From positions 1 to 30,660 of IMG/VR virus record IMGVR_UViG_3300029309_000216: 30,660 bases of DNA, one strand, 5' to 3'. Of this stretch, positions 12,995 to 21,404 are shown piece by piece. This DNA is from a virus. Numbering within the stretch: position 1 is the stretch's first letter; each line of letters starts with the position of its first letter. The notes beneath the pieces were generated by a model. The model did not search any database, was not told the origin of the DNA, and worked only from the letters and a program-made list of their open reading frames with translations. A program made the position numbers and the translations under genes.

Positions 12995-13054
12995 AAAAAG
13001 ATAAAAAAGTCATAATTACAAAAAAAATACCTTTACTCAGGGGAAAGAGGATAA

Positions 13055-13387
13055 ATGTCTGATAAGAAGAAAGTTGGAAGACCTAAGAAAAAACTCCCAT
13101 ATTCGTTGGAAGATATAGAAAAATTAGCAACTATGCAGTGTACAAGAGAAGAGATTGCAAATTTTTGTGGCGTATCAGTTAGCACATTAAAACGTAATTT
13201 TGACCCCCCTATAAAAAAGGGGTGGGACAAGGGCAAAAGGTCCTTGAGACGTGCTATGTTTGATAAAGCTATGAGAGGCAATACGACTATGTTGATTTGG
13301 CTTTCTAAAAATTATTTAGGTATGAAAGATAAAGTAGAAACATCAGAAGAAAAAGAGCCGTTGCCATGGAGTCCTGATCTTGTTTAA
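13055..13387 (+). CDS. Terminase small subunit
   Basis: 110 aa. Basic start SDKKKVGRPKKKLPYS, a helix-turn-helix (TREEIANFCGVSVSTLKRNF, about 29-49), then RRAMFDKAMRGNTTMLIWLSKNYLGMKDK, the typical end of phage TerS proteins. It would recognise the packaging site and bring DNA to TerL, whose gene starts on its last base pair region (TAATG overlap). A 60-base spacer separates it from the methyltransferase, the largest gap of the plus strand between 9.4 and 18 kb, without a clear promoter. Start backed by GGGGAAAGAGG. Confidence 0.82.
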   Translation: MSDKKKVGRPKKKLPYSLEDIEKLATMQCTREEIANFCGVSVSTLKRNFDPPIKKGWDKGKRSLRRAMFDKAMRGNTTMLIWLSKNYLGMKDKVETSEEKEPLPWSPDLV

Positions 13388-14601
13388 TGCCATACACTAA
13401 ACCACAGGCTGAAGTAATCGGCAGTAGATCAAGATTTAGAGTATTAATTAGTGGGCGTAGATTTGGGAAAACATTCTTAGCTATTAATGAATTAGCACGA
13501 TTTGCACGTTTCCCTAACAGGCGTGTTTGGTATGTTGCACCGACCTACAGACAGGCCAAAGCGATTTGTTGGCAAGAACTCATACAAAGACTTAGAGCGC
13601 ATAATTGGATTAATGAAGTAAATAACTCTGATTTAACAGTCACTTTAAGAAATAATAGCAGAATATCACTAAGAGGCGCAGATAATGAAAATAGTTTGCG
13701 TGGTATAGGTTTAGATTTTTTAGTTATGGACGAGTTTGCTGACATAAACCCTACTGCTTGGCATGAAGTATTAAGGCCTACATTGAGTGACACTCAGGGA
13801 CATGCTATATTTTGTGGTACGCCTAGAGGATTTGGAAATTGGGGTTATGATATGTATGTTAAAGGCCAGACTGACAATGAATGGGAAAGTTTTAAATATA
13901 CTACGTTAGAGGGTTTACAAGTACCTAAAGAAGAAATAGAACAAGCACAGGAAGATTTAGACGAGAGAACTTTTCAGCAAGAGTATATGGCATCGTTTGT
14001 TAATTATGCTGGAATGATTTACTACAACTTTGATAGAAATAAAAACATTATAGATAAACATTCACATCAATATCAAACTTTGCATATTGGTTTAGATTTT
14101 AATGTAGATCCAATGTGTGCTGTTGTTTCTGTAATTGAAAATGATAGAATTTATGTTATAGATGAAATACAGATATGGTCATCAAATACAAATGAAATGG
14201 TTGAAGAAATAAAAACACGATACAAAAACAAATGTATTATTTATCCTGATCCAAGTGCAAGACAAAGAAAAACTTCTGCTGGTGGTCTAACTGATTTAGC
14301 AATATTAAAAAATGCTGGTTTCGAAGTTCGTTGTAGAAACTCTGCACCGTTAGTTAGAGATAGAATTAACTCAGTAAACGCAAAATTAAAAAACGTAAAA
14401 GGTATAAACAATTTATTTATATTGAAATCTTGTAAAAATGCCATTAAGAGTATTGAAAGACAGATTTATAAAGAGGGTACGCATATACCTGACAAAGATA
14501 GTGGTTATGACCATTTCAATGACGCTCTAGGTTATTGCGTAGAATATAATTTTCCTTTGAAGAGGGATTTTAGACCAAACCCTCCAAGTAGGTGGAGTTG
14601 A
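13387..14601 (+). CDS. Terminase large subunit
   Basis: 404 aa packaging motor and nuclease. ATPase: Walker A SGRRFGKT (22-29), Walker B FLVMDE (111-116), coupling motif IFCGTPRG (141-148). RNase H-like nuclease: GLDFNVDP with Asp237, IYPDPSAR with Asp288, and HFNDALGY with Asp379. All key residues are in place and the length is normal for the shorter Terminase_6 type. It follows TerS directly and precedes the portal gene (TGATG overlap). Confidence 0.95.
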   Translation: MPYTKPQAEVIGSRSRFRVLISGRRFGKTFLAINELARFARFPNRRVWYVAPTYRQAKAICWQELIQRLRAHNWINEVNNSDLTVTLRNNSRISLRGADNENSLRGIGLDFLVMDEFADINPTAWHEVLRPTLSDTQGHAIFCGTPRGFGNWGYDMYVKGQTDNEWESFKYTTLEGLQVPKEEIEQAQEDLDERTFQQEYMASFVNYAGMIYYNFDRNKNIIDKHSHQYQTLHIGLDFNVDPMCAVVSVIENDRIYVIDEIQIWSSNTNEMVEEIKTRYKNKCIIYPDPSARQRKTSAGGLTDLAILKNAGFEVRCRNSAPLVRDRINSVNAKLKNVKGINNLFILKSCKNAIKSIERQIYKEGTHIPDKDSGYDHFNDALGYCVEYNFPLKRDFRPNPPSRWS

Positions 14602-16031
14602 TGGATAGGAAAATATTAACAACAAAACATGACCTTTGGCATAAGAACGTTTCTAATTGGGAATTTTTTATTCGTAGTTATCTAGGTGGAACAGATTACA
14701 AGAACGGATATTACTTACACAGATATATTTTAGAAAGTCCAGAGGAATACGATCAAAGAGTTAGACATACACCATTAGACAATCATTGTAAAAATGTTGT
14801 TCAGATTTACACAAGTTTTTTATGGCGTGTACCACCGACTAGAGATTATGGAACTTTAGACGGAGACCCACAACTTGAATCATTTATTGCTGACTCAGAC
14901 TTAGACGGAAGAAGTTTCGATACAGTTATGCGTGAAGTTCAGATGAATGCAAGTATCTATGGCAACTGCTGGGTCATTATCGATAAACCACAAACTAACG
15001 CAAAGACTAGAGCAGAAGAATTACAACAGGATATTAGACCTTACATGTCTATTTACACTCCTGAGAATATTGTTAACTGGAATTACAGAAGAGCAGCTAG
15101 TGGTAAATTTTATTTAGATATGTTGGTTTTAGTCGAAGACATTAACAGCGATAGAGCAATTATAAAAGTTTTTACAGAGGAAATGATTGGCACTTACAAA
15201 GTTGTAGATTACGATAAAGAGTATTCAGAGGGCGAAGTCACAACGATTGAAGAAATACCAAACCCTATAGGAAGCATACCAGCAGTTAATGTTTATAATT
15301 TAAGAGGGAATAAAAGACCGATTGGTATTTCTGACTTAGCAGATGTTGCACATTTACAACAGTCAATCTACAATGACTATTCAGAAAAAGAACAATTAAT
15401 TAGATTAGCCAATCACCCAAGTTTAGTTAAAACACCAAACGTTGAGGCAAGTGCTGGTGCTGGTAGCATTATTGAAATACCAGAAGACATGGAACCAAAT
15501 TTAAAACCATACATCATTCAACCTAGTGGTCAAAACTTAGAGGGCATCATGAACTGTATTAGAAATAAAGTTGACGCTATCGATAGAATTACACATATGG
15601 GTTCAGTGAGAGGAACATCAGGAAATCAAATATCTAGTGGTATCGCACTACAAACAGAATTTCAGTTATTGAATGCAAAGTTATCAGAGAAAGCTGATTA
15701 TCTAGAAAATGCTGAAGAGCAAATATGGTCTTTGTTTGCTAAGTGGCAAGAGAAAGAATGGGACGGCTCTGTAGATTATCCTGACACTTTCGATATCAGA
15801 GATTGGGCGAATGATTTACAATTTTTACAAATGGCTAAGTCTAGTAATATTAAATCAGAAACATTTAACAAACAATTAGATAAGCAGATTGCTGAAGCTG
15901 TAATTGATGATAATGAAATGATAAAAACTATCAATGATGAAATAGACAACTCAAGAACAGTGAGAGGCCAATTCCAAACAAATGAAATAGAGGGACAAAC
16001 TCCAGATGCGCAAGAAGAAGAAGCGAGTTAG
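14601..16031 (+). CDS. Portal protein
   Basis: 476 aa. Twelve copies would form the channel at one head vertex through which DNA enters. Features typical of SPP1/HK97-like portals of this size: early LGGTDYKNGYYLHRYI, PLDNHCKNVVQIYTSFLW, a central beta section with IPAVNVYN, GISDLADVAHLQQSIYNDYSEKEQ (clip/stem helices) and GTSGNQISSGIALQTEFQLLNAKL. I chose ATG 14601 (GGTGGAG upstream, TGATG junction) over the GTG at 14592. Position after TerL and before MuF supports the call. Confidence 0.9.
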   Translation: MDRKILTTKHDLWHKNVSNWEFFIRSYLGGTDYKNGYYLHRYILESPEEYDQRVRHTPLDNHCKNVVQIYTSFLWRVPPTRDYGTLDGDPQLESFIADSDLDGRSFDTVMREVQMNASIYGNCWVIIDKPQTNAKTRAEELQQDIRPYMSIYTPENIVNWNYRRAASGKFYLDMLVLVEDINSDRAIIKVFTEEMIGTYKVVDYDKEYSEGEVTTIEEIPNPIGSIPAVNVYNLRGNKRPIGISDLADVAHLQQSIYNDYSEKEQLIRLANHPSLVKTPNVEASAGAGSIIEIPEDMEPNLKPYIIQPSGQNLEGIMNCIRNKVDAIDRITHMGSVRGTSGNQISSGIALQTEFQLLNAKLSEKADYLENAEEQIWSLFAKWQEKEWDGSVDYPDTFDIRDWANDLQFLQMAKSSNIKSETFNKQLDKQIAEAVIDDNEMIKTINDEIDNSRTVRGQFQTNEIEGQTPDAQEEEAS

Positions 16032-16197
16032 AAAAGTACCTAAAGACAAAGATTCAGGTTTACCTAAAAGATATTTGACAGGCCTAAAAGGTAGTAGAAG
16101 AACGAGAAGAGCAAACCTTATCAAAAGAGTTGCATCGATTTATAAATCAGGTGGAGTTATTCCAATAAGTTTGTTAAGAGCAAGGACAAAAGCATAA
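16006..16197 (+). CDS. Small basic head-region protein (GLPKRYLTGL)
   Basis: 63 aa, very basic. Starts RKKKKRVRKVPKDKDSG, then GLPKRYLTGLKGSRRTRRANLI; the GLPKxYLxGL motif occurs in small proteins of several phages and large viruses. It overlaps the portal by 26 bases and the next gene by one (TAATG). With the two following genes it forms a trio of basic miniproteins between portal and MuF. DNA condensation or a virion-internal role is a reasonable guess. Confidence 0.65.
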   Translation: MRKKKKRVRKVPKDKDSGLPKRYLTGLKGSRRTRRANLIKRVASIYKSGGVIPISLLRARTKA

Positions 16198-16439
16198 TGG
16201 CAGTTAGAAGAAAACCTTTATCAGCATCAGTTCAAGCGACACTTAGAAGAAAAGCTAAAGCGTCTAAAAGATATACATATGGAACTTTAGCTAAAGTTTA
16301 TCGCAGAGGACAGGGTGCGTTTTTGAGTGCTGGTTCAAGAAGAGTGCCAATGGCTGCTTGGTCTATGGGACGTGTCAATTCTTTTTTAAGAGGATCAAGA
16401 AAACATGACACAGACCTTAGAAGAAAAAGAAAAAAATAG
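16197..16439 (+). CDS. Small basic protein, DUF5824-like
   Basis: 80 aa. YTYGTLAKVYRRGQGAFLSAGSR and MAAWSMGRVNSFLRGS follow the DUF5824 pattern (YGTLxxVYxRGxGAxxxxGxR, xxWxxxRVNSFL) that I know from phages and some eukaryotic viruses. Its function is unknown. Strongly basic, ends RRKRKK. Translational overlap with both neighbours. Confidence 0.68.
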   Translation: MAVRRKPLSASVQATLRRKAKASKRYTYGTLAKVYRRGQGAFLSAGSRRVPMAAWSMGRVNSFLRGSRKHDTDLRRKRKK

Positions 16440-16714
16440 TGGCAAAGTATCAAGGAAAAACAGTTAAACTTGGTAAACCTTTTAGAACTCCGGGACAGTC
16501 AAGAAAGTTTGCTGTTTACGTTCGAGATAAAAAAACACAAAATGTAAAAAAGGTTCGTTTCGGTGACCCTAAAATGTCAATAAAATCTAATATACCAGCA
16601 AGAAGAAGAAGTTTCGTAGCAAGAATGGGTGGAGTACTAAAAAAAGTTCGTGGCCAAAAAAATTTAAGTCCAGCTTTTTGGAGTTTGTATTCTTGGCGTA
16701 ATTCTATCAAATGA
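16439..16714 (+). CDS. Small basic protein, DUF6321-like
   Basis: 91 aa from GTG 16439 in a TAGTG junction. KYQGKTVKLGKPFRTPGQSR, KFAVYVRDKKTQNVKKVRFG, DPKMSIKSNIPARRRSFVAR and a late FWSLYSW match a family widespread in tailed phages (G-x-x-VxLxKPxR, VYVxxxxT, KVxFGDxxM, RxSFxAR, WS). In T4-like phages such proteins lie among prohead genes. The cysteines often found near RHxC and YWSC in relatives are absent here. Ends in an ATGA overlap with MuF. Confidence 0.72.
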   Translation: MAKYQGKTVKLGKPFRTPGQSRKFAVYVRDKKTQNVKKVRFGDPKMSIKSNIPARRRSFVARMGGVLKKVRGQKNLSPAFWSLYSWRNSIK

Positions 16715-17616
16715 GTGTTATATTAGATAAACTTGCAGATCAGCATGAAGAAAGATTAATCAATACACTTTATCGTCTTGAAGAAGATGTAATCAAAGAA
16801 GTCACAAAAGCGACTGGTGGCACATTAGATGTTGATACTAGATTAGCGATACAATTACAGCCTAAATTAAGAGCAGCAATAGAAAATAATTTTTTAGATG
16901 AAGCTGATTTGTTGATTAATGAAGATTACAATAAGATTGCAAATGAAGTATTAAAAACATTCGGAGAGTTTCCTATACCAGCAAGGTTTAAAAATTTGAC
17001 AGAAATAGATTTACAAACAATTAACGCCTTAAAATATCAATCATTCGCTGGATTTGAAGATGTTGCAGAAAGATTTATTAAAGTTATTAATGATGAAGTG
17101 TATCAAAGTATCATTGCTGGTAGGCCGTTTGAAGATATGGTTTCTAATATCAGAGGCCACATCAATGGAGTATATCAAAGTTCAAATATAGCCGAGATCA
17201 ATCAATTAGTTGATTTCGTTAATGAAAACAAATTTAATCCTAAAATGAAAACACAAGTTGAAGAGGCTATAAGAAAATTACACACACAGTACGCAGCTGA
17301 TAGATCAGGGAATAATATGCGTAAATTTGCTGGTCAGATAGCACATGATTCAGTAATGCAGTTTCACGGACAGTTTACAGTAAAGAAAGCAAAAGACAGT
17401 GGTCTAACACATTACCGGTATACAGGTACATTAGTCCGTGACTCTAGACCTTTTTGCAGAAATATGGTAAACAAAACATTAACCGAAACTGAAATTCGGG
17501 ATACTTGGAACAGTAGATCATGGGCTGGTAAATCTACAGGAGACCCATTCATCGTTAGAGGTGGGTACAGATGTCGGCATACATGGATACCAACAAGTCC
17601 TGAATGGAATATATAA
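16711..17616 (+). CDS. MuF-like minor head protein
   Basis: 301 aa. N-terminal 200 residues are helical (TLYRLEEDVIKEVTKATGG and following), and the C-terminus is the MuF/F-like fold: HYRYTGTLVRDSRPFCRNM, then WAGKSTGDPFIVRGGYRCRH, with paired cysteine/histidine positions (CRNM, YRCRHTW). Such proteins sit inside the head near the portal and may be ejected with the DNA. No toxin domain is fused at the end. Gene order portal, MuF, scaffold, capsid is standard. Confidence 0.85.
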   Translation: MSVILDKLADQHEERLINTLYRLEEDVIKEVTKATGGTLDVDTRLAIQLQPKLRAAIENNFLDEADLLINEDYNKIANEVLKTFGEFPIPARFKNLTEIDLQTINALKYQSFAGFEDVAERFIKVINDEVYQSIIAGRPFEDMVSNIRGHINGVYQSSNIAEINQLVDFVNENKFNPKMKTQVEEAIRKLHTQYAADRSGNNMRKFAGQIAHDSVMQFHGQFTVKKAKDSGLTHYRYTGTLVRDSRPFCRNMVNKTLTETEIRDTWNSRSWAGKSTGDPFIVRGGYRCRHTWIPTSPEWNI

Positions 17617-17629
17617 CAGGGAGTATTAA

Positions 17630-18346
17630 ATGGCTGAAGAAAACAATGTAGAACAAACTACAGAAACTAAGGTTGAAGAAAAAGTCGTTGAGCAAACTAC
17701 TGAGCAACCTAAAGTAAACTCATTTACAGAGGATGACGTTAACAATATTGTCAAACAAAGATTGGCAAAAGAAAGAGCATCTATATATAAAAAATTAGAT
17801 GTAGAAGATTTAGAAACTGCAATCGAAGCAGTAGCGAGTCAAAAGAAAGCAGAGGAACAAACCAAAATACAAAAGGGCGAGTTCGAACAAATCTTAAAAG
17901 AAAAATCAGAAGAGTTTAACAAAAAGTACACAAGTTTAGAAAGTGAACTGAAAGATATAAAAATTAACAAAGCTATTCTTTCATCAGCTTCTAAAAATCG
18001 TGCAATCAATCCTGATCAAGTTGTTGAATTATTAAAACATAATTTGAAACTCAATGAAACAGGACAAGTAGAAATACTTGATAAAAATGGTATTGCACGA
18101 TATAACGGTAAAGGGGAACTTTTAACAACTGACGAGTTAGTTAATGAGTTTTTAACACAAAACCCACACTTTGTTACTGCAACATCTAGTGGTAGTGGCT
18201 CAGTGTCGAATGTGGATAGGTCAGAACTCAGTAAACCTTTTAATCTGAGTGATTTAGATATGAATAATCCTACGGATAGAGAGACATATCGCAAGTATCG
18301 TAAAGAGCGAGACTCTCAGCCAACAAAGATTGTTTTAAACAAATAA
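17630..18346 (+). CDS. Scaffold protein
   Basis: 238 aa, acidic N-terminus (Glu/Thr/Val-rich, about 1-30), then a long helix and coiled coil (about 35-125: VNNIVKQRLAKERA, FEQILKEKSEEFNKKYTSLE), a conserved part RAINPDQVVELLKHNLKL, and a Ser/Gly linker with a basic C-terminus. Composition and position directly before the capsid gene fit the internal scaffold that guides capsid assembly. No protease domain is seen, so it may leave the head intact or be cut by a host enzyme. Confidence 0.82.
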   Translation: MAEENNVEQTTETKVEEKVVEQTTEQPKVNSFTEDDVNNIVKQRLAKERASIYKKLDVEDLETAIEAVASQKKAEEQTKIQKGEFEQILKEKSEEFNKKYTSLESELKDIKINKAILSSASKNRAINPDQVVELLKHNLKLNETGQVEILDKNGIARYNGKGELLTTDELVNEFLTQNPHFVTATSSGSGSVSNVDRSELSKPFNLSDLDMNNPTDRETYRKYRKERDSQPTKIVLNK

Positions 18347-18363
18347 CCATTAAGGAGTAAAAA

Positions 18364-19203
18364 ATGGCTAATGAAACAACAAGTAGTACGATATCGGAAC
18401 TATATACCGAAATCGTAGCTGAAGCATTGTTCGTCGCAAGTGAACAATCAATTATGCGAGGCCTTGTCCGAAATTACACAATCTCTGGTGGTGGTAAATC
18501 TGTAGAAGTACCTATTTATGCCACAGTATCAGCTGGTGCTGTAAACGAAGCGACAGACCTTTCAAACACAGCCGTCAACCCTAGTTCAGTGACTATCACT
18601 GCATCAGAGGTGGGCGTCATGACAACTCTCACAGACCTAGCAAGAAACTCAGCATCAAGAAATGTTGCTGCAGACATTGGTAGATTATTTGGTGAGGGTA
18701 TTGCAACTAAGATCGATAGTGATCTAGCTGCTCTTTTCTCAGGGTTCTCAACTGATAAGGGTCCCGGTGCTGGTAACGAATTAACAGTACAAGATTTATT
18801 CGAGTGTGCTGCTGAATTAAAAACCAATAAGGCTCCCGGTCCTTACTACGGAGTATTTCACCCTAAACAAATCTTTAACGTCAAAAAATCTTTGACTAAT
18901 ACATTTGTTGGTAGAGATACAGAACTATCAAACGAAGCTATGAGAAGTGGTTTCGTAGGAAATGTTGCTGGTATTCAAATCTTTGAAACTTCAAACATTT
19001 CAGTTGACGGATCAGACGACTCTATTGGTGGAGTTTTCTCACAAGACGCTCTAGGTTTAGCGATGATGCAAGACCTAAAAATTGAAACACAGCGTGACGC
19101 CAGTCTCCGTGCCGACGAAATTGTCGCCACGGCAGTATTTGGCGTAGGAGAATTACACGATTCGTACGGAGTTAAACTAACAGCTGACACGTTAGCTAAC
19201 TAA
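18364..19203 (+). CDS. Major capsid protein
   Basis: 279 aa, preceded by TTAAGGAGTAAAAA, a strong ribosome site fitting an abundant protein. Shows HK97-fold-like order: N-terminal helix (ISELYTEIVAEALFVASEQSIM), E-loop-like VEVPIYATVSAGAVNEATDLS, spine helix region (ARNSASRNVAADIGRLFGEGIATKID), P-domain FECAAELKTNKAPG, and C-terminal DASLRADEIVATAVFGVGELHDSYGVKL. Codon use is visibly less AT-biased than neighbours, as usual for capsids. Followed by the strongest terminator-like hairpin of the late operon. Confidence 0.88.
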   Translation: MANETTSSTISELYTEIVAEALFVASEQSIMRGLVRNYTISGGGKSVEVPIYATVSAGAVNEATDLSNTAVNPSSVTITASEVGVMTTLTDLARNSASRNVAADIGRLFGEGIATKIDSDLAALFSGFSTDKGPGAGNELTVQDLFECAAELKTNKAPGPYYGVFHPKQIFNVKKSLTNTFVGRDTELSNEAMRSGFVGNVAGIQIFETSNISVDGSDDSIGGVFSQDALGLAMMQDLKIETQRDASLRADEIVATAVFGVGELHDSYGVKLTADTLAN

Positions 19204-19215
19204 AATAAACTTATT

Positions 19216-19238
19216 AAGGGGTGGTATATCTACCCCTT
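19216..19238 (+). terminator. Hairpin after the capsid gene
   Basis: AAGGGGTGG (19216-19224), loop TATAT, CTACCCCTT (19230-19238): nine pairs with one G-U, then ATTTGATAT. The stem is strong, the U-run short, so partial termination that lowers expression of the connector genes relative to capsid is likely. Confidence 0.6.
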
Positions 19239-19255
19239 ATTTGATATAAAAAATT

Positions 19256-19453
19256 ATGAGTATTGAAAAAGTAAAACTTATTAATGACAAAGGAGAAGTT
19301 ATCGAGAGGTATAAGCACGACTACGAAAACAATCTTGAAAGATTCAATATGCGTGGTTGGAAACTTCATGACGGCAAAACTCCTAAAGCTGAACCTGTAA
19401 AGGAAGCTAAAAAAGTTGTTAAAAAAGTTGTAAAAAAGAAAACTAAAAAATAA
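19256..19453 (+). CDS. 65-aa protein with lysine-rich tail
   Basis: IEKVKLINDKGEVIERYKHDYENNLERFNMRGWKL suggests a small beta hairpin plus helix, then a Pro/Lys tail (KKVVKKVVKKKTKK). Small proteins of this shape lie between capsid and connector genes in many phages; a role in head completion is possible. It overlaps the connector gene by one base (TAATG). Function unknown. Confidence 0.65.
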   Translation: MSIEKVKLINDKGEVIERYKHDYENNLERFNMRGWKLHDGKTPKAEPVKEAKKVVKKVVKKKTKK

Positions 19454-19929
19454 TGTCCTCTACTGTCTTTAGTGTGCAAAATACACATTTGCAGAAGATA
19501 CAACCAGACATTCTAGAATTTGGTATAACCACTTTTGTAGATCAAATACAATTTGCAGAGAATGATGTGCTAAGACGTGTTCGTGAAGAATGGTGGGAAA
19601 GATATAGACATCAAGTAAGATATAAAGATATTACAAAAGTCACTACAGTTGAAATGACTAATAGCAAATTAACTCCAGCACAATGGGAGTTATCAGTAGT
19701 TTATTTAGCATTATGGAAATATATTTACCCTCAGTTAACTAAATGGCGTGACCCAGATACAGGCGAGGGCAAAGACACTTTCCAAGTTCAAATCGATTTT
19801 TACAGAGACAGATACGAGGAAGAATTTCAAGCAATTCTTAGGGATGGGGTTGAGTACGATGAAGATGGTGGTGGGACAGTATCTGATAGTGAAAAAGAGC
19901 CTTTACATATGTTAAGACTTGTTAGGTAA
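19453..19929 (+). CDS. Head-tail connector (adaptor-like)
   Basis: 158 aa. Helical N-terminal half with ILEFGITTFVDQIQFAENDVL and EEWWERYR, then LTPAQWELSVVYLALWKYIYPQL, and a helix DFYRDRYEEEFQAILRDG. This composition of packed helices and the position directly after the capsid block fit the adaptor ring below the portal (gp6/gp15-type). Acidic C-terminal tail. Start in a TAATG overlap. Confidence 0.68.
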   Translation: MSSTVFSVQNTHLQKIQPDILEFGITTFVDQIQFAENDVLRRVREEWWERYRHQVRYKDITKVTTVEMTNSKLTPAQWELSVVYLALWKYIYPQLTKWRDPDTGEGKDTFQVQIDFYRDRYEEEFQAILRDGVEYDEDGGGTVSDSEKEPLHMLRLVR

Positions 19930-20393
19930 TGGAACTTAGAGCCAAAGTTAATACTTTAGAAGTCACAAATTTACTAAAAGGTATTTCAAGAAAACAAACT
20001 AAAGCTATAAAAACTGCTCTTAACAGAGTATCGAATATGGCTATCTTGATGATTACTAAAAGAACTCAATCAGGAAAAAAACCTGACGGAGGAAGTTTTA
20101 TCGGATATACAAAAAAATCAAAACAGATAAGAGAGGATAAAGGCCGTCAGACAGCATTCGTTGACCTTACGGATACCGGTAAGATGTTTCGTAGTTTAGA
20201 TTTTAGACAAAAAGGATTTAAAAATACTTTACTATTTACAAACAAAGAAAGAGAAAAAATTGCATTTCGTCATGATGTTTTAGGCGTAGGTAAACGAAAA
20301 ACTATAAGACCATTTTTTTCTATTGGAAACAAAGAGGAAGATACGTTAAGGCAAGAGTTTAGTAGATTTTATTTTAGTCAACTTAGAATATGA
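19929..20393 (+). CDS. Tail completion protein (Gp13/HK97 gp10-like)
   Basis: 154 aa. AIKTALNRVSNMAILMITKRTQSGKKPDGGSF, then DTGKMFRSLDF (the TGxMxxS motif of phage virion morphogenesis proteins), FRHDVLG and TIRPFFSIG near the end (R-P-F-x-x-x). These are shared by neck or tail-completion proteins such as the Phage_tail_S family. It would join tail to connector. Overlaps both neighbours. Confidence 0.72.
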   Translation: MELRAKVNTLEVTNLLKGISRKQTKAIKTALNRVSNMAILMITKRTQSGKKPDGGSFIGYTKKSKQIREDKGRQTAFVDLTDTGKMFRSLDFRQKGFKNTLLFTNKEREKIAFRHDVLGVGKRKTIRPFFSIGNKEEDTLRQEFSRFYFSQLRI

Positions 20394-20833
20394 GCAAAAG
20401 AGAAAATATCGCTAGTGATATAATCACAAAACTTGACGCTGTGACAAGTCCTATTGAGTTCAAGAAACTCACAAGAGAGCCTTTTGAGGTAGAAGAGTTA
20501 GCTGACTCACAGTTTCCAGCAGCTTTTATACAATCAGGCGAAGAAACTAGAGAACCAGCAGCAATAGGCAATACAGGATCAGGTGCTTATAGAGGCACAA
20601 TAGATTTTATTATTATAGCTTTCGGAAAAGGTACTACAGCTAATATAGATACAGTAAGAAATCAGATAATTGAAGTTGTTGAAGAAACTCTTGATTCTGA
20701 TATAACTAGAAATGGAAATGCGTTGGATACACAAATTATTGAAGCAGCGTCAGACGAGGGTACTATATATCCTTATGGGGGTGTAAGAATAACTGTGCGT
20801 GTAATGTATGAATTCACAAGAGGGAGTGCATAA
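20390..20833 (+). CDS. Tail terminator-like protein
   Basis: 147 aa. N-terminal helix (RENIASDIITKLDAV), then beta strands with AAFIQSGEE, GTIDFIIIAFGKG, helix IDTVRNQIIEVVEETL, and YPYGGVRITVRVMYEFTRG. The alpha/beta layout matches lambda gpU/Gp17-type tail terminators, which cap the tail tube. Position between tail completion and tube genes fits. Starts in an ATGA overlap. Confidence 0.68.
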   Translation: MSKRENIASDIITKLDAVTSPIEFKKLTREPFEVEELADSQFPAAFIQSGEETREPAAIGNTGSGAYRGTIDFIIIAFGKGTTANIDTVRNQIIEVVEETLDSDITRNGNALDTQIIEAASDEGTIYPYGGVRITVRVMYEFTRGSA

Positions 20834-21006
20834 TGGCAAAAGACGTTAACATGAAAAAAGGCGATAGCATGATTTCTGTTTCTAAAGATTTTGTAGATCA
20901 TTACACAAAGTTAGGTTATCAAGTTATCGAGAATAATAAAAAAATTTCAGTTGCAAAAGAAACTGAAAAGATTATAAAAGAAATTACCAAATCTAAGAAG
21001 GAGTAA
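20833..21006 (+). CDS. 57-aa lysine-rich protein
   Basis: Starts in a TAATG overlap with the tail terminator. Reads MAKDVNMKKGDSMISVSKDF, then HYTKLGYQVIENNKKISV and a charged helix ending KSKKE. The single alpha/beta hairpin pattern with VSKDFVDHYTKLGY recalls short phage proteins with a FKxxGW-like motif in head and tail genes. Function unknown. The tube gene follows after three bases; AAGGAG in its end is that gene's ribosome site. Confidence 0.65.
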   Translation: MAKDVNMKKGDSMISVSKDFVDHYTKLGYQVIENNKKISVAKETEKIIKEITKSKKE

Positions 21007-21009
21007 ACA

Positions 21010-21396
21010 ATGGCAACACATCATGGTAAAGAGGGAGTTGTACACGTAGGTGGAACGGCTATAGGTAATGCGACTGGTTTCACAGTAGATACAACCCACG
21101 ACGTTGTTGAGGATACTGCGTTAGGAAGCTCAATGAAATCATACTTAGTAGGTAGAGGAACTTTCACTGCCACTATAGATATGAATTTTGATGAGACTGA
21201 TTCTGGTCAAACAACATTAGTACAAGGTGCTAGTGCAAGTTTTGAATTTATGCCTGAGGGTGCAGATTCAGGAGACAGAAAATTTTCAGGTACAGGTATT
21301 GTGACTGGAATGTCTGTTGGAGTGACCTTAGACGGAGTGACAACAAGAACAGTTTCTTTGCAAGGTACAGGTGGTCTTACAATCGGCACAGTATAA
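21010..21396 (+). CDS. Major tail tube protein
   Basis: 128 aa, almost all beta strands with Gly/Thr/Ser turns: HVGGTAIGNATGFTVD, SYLVGRGTFTATIDMNFDETD, ASFEFMPEG, GTGIVTGMSVGV. These features and the position before the chaperone pair and tape measure identify the tube-forming protein of a siphovirus. Preceded by AAGGAGTAAAC, a strong ribosome site. Short compared with lambda gpV because no C-terminal Ig domain is present. Confidence 0.82.
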   Translation: MATHHGKEGVVHVGGTAIGNATGFTVDTTHDVVEDTALGSSMKSYLVGRGTFTATIDMNFDETDSGQTTLVQGASASFEFMPEGADSGDRKFSGTGIVTGMSVGVTLDGVTTRTVSLQGTGGLTIGTV

Positions 21397-21404
21397 TTTA
21401 ATTT

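Noticed and set aside
9241-13010. TTTTGCAAAG followed by A-rich runs at 9241 and 12977
   Set aside because: The match is short and A-rich DNA makes it easy by chance; the second copy is mostly coding end of the FkbM gene. No further copies were found by eye.
14592-14601. GTG start for the portal gene
   Set aside because: ATG 14601 has a better-spaced GGTGGAG and the common TGATG junction.
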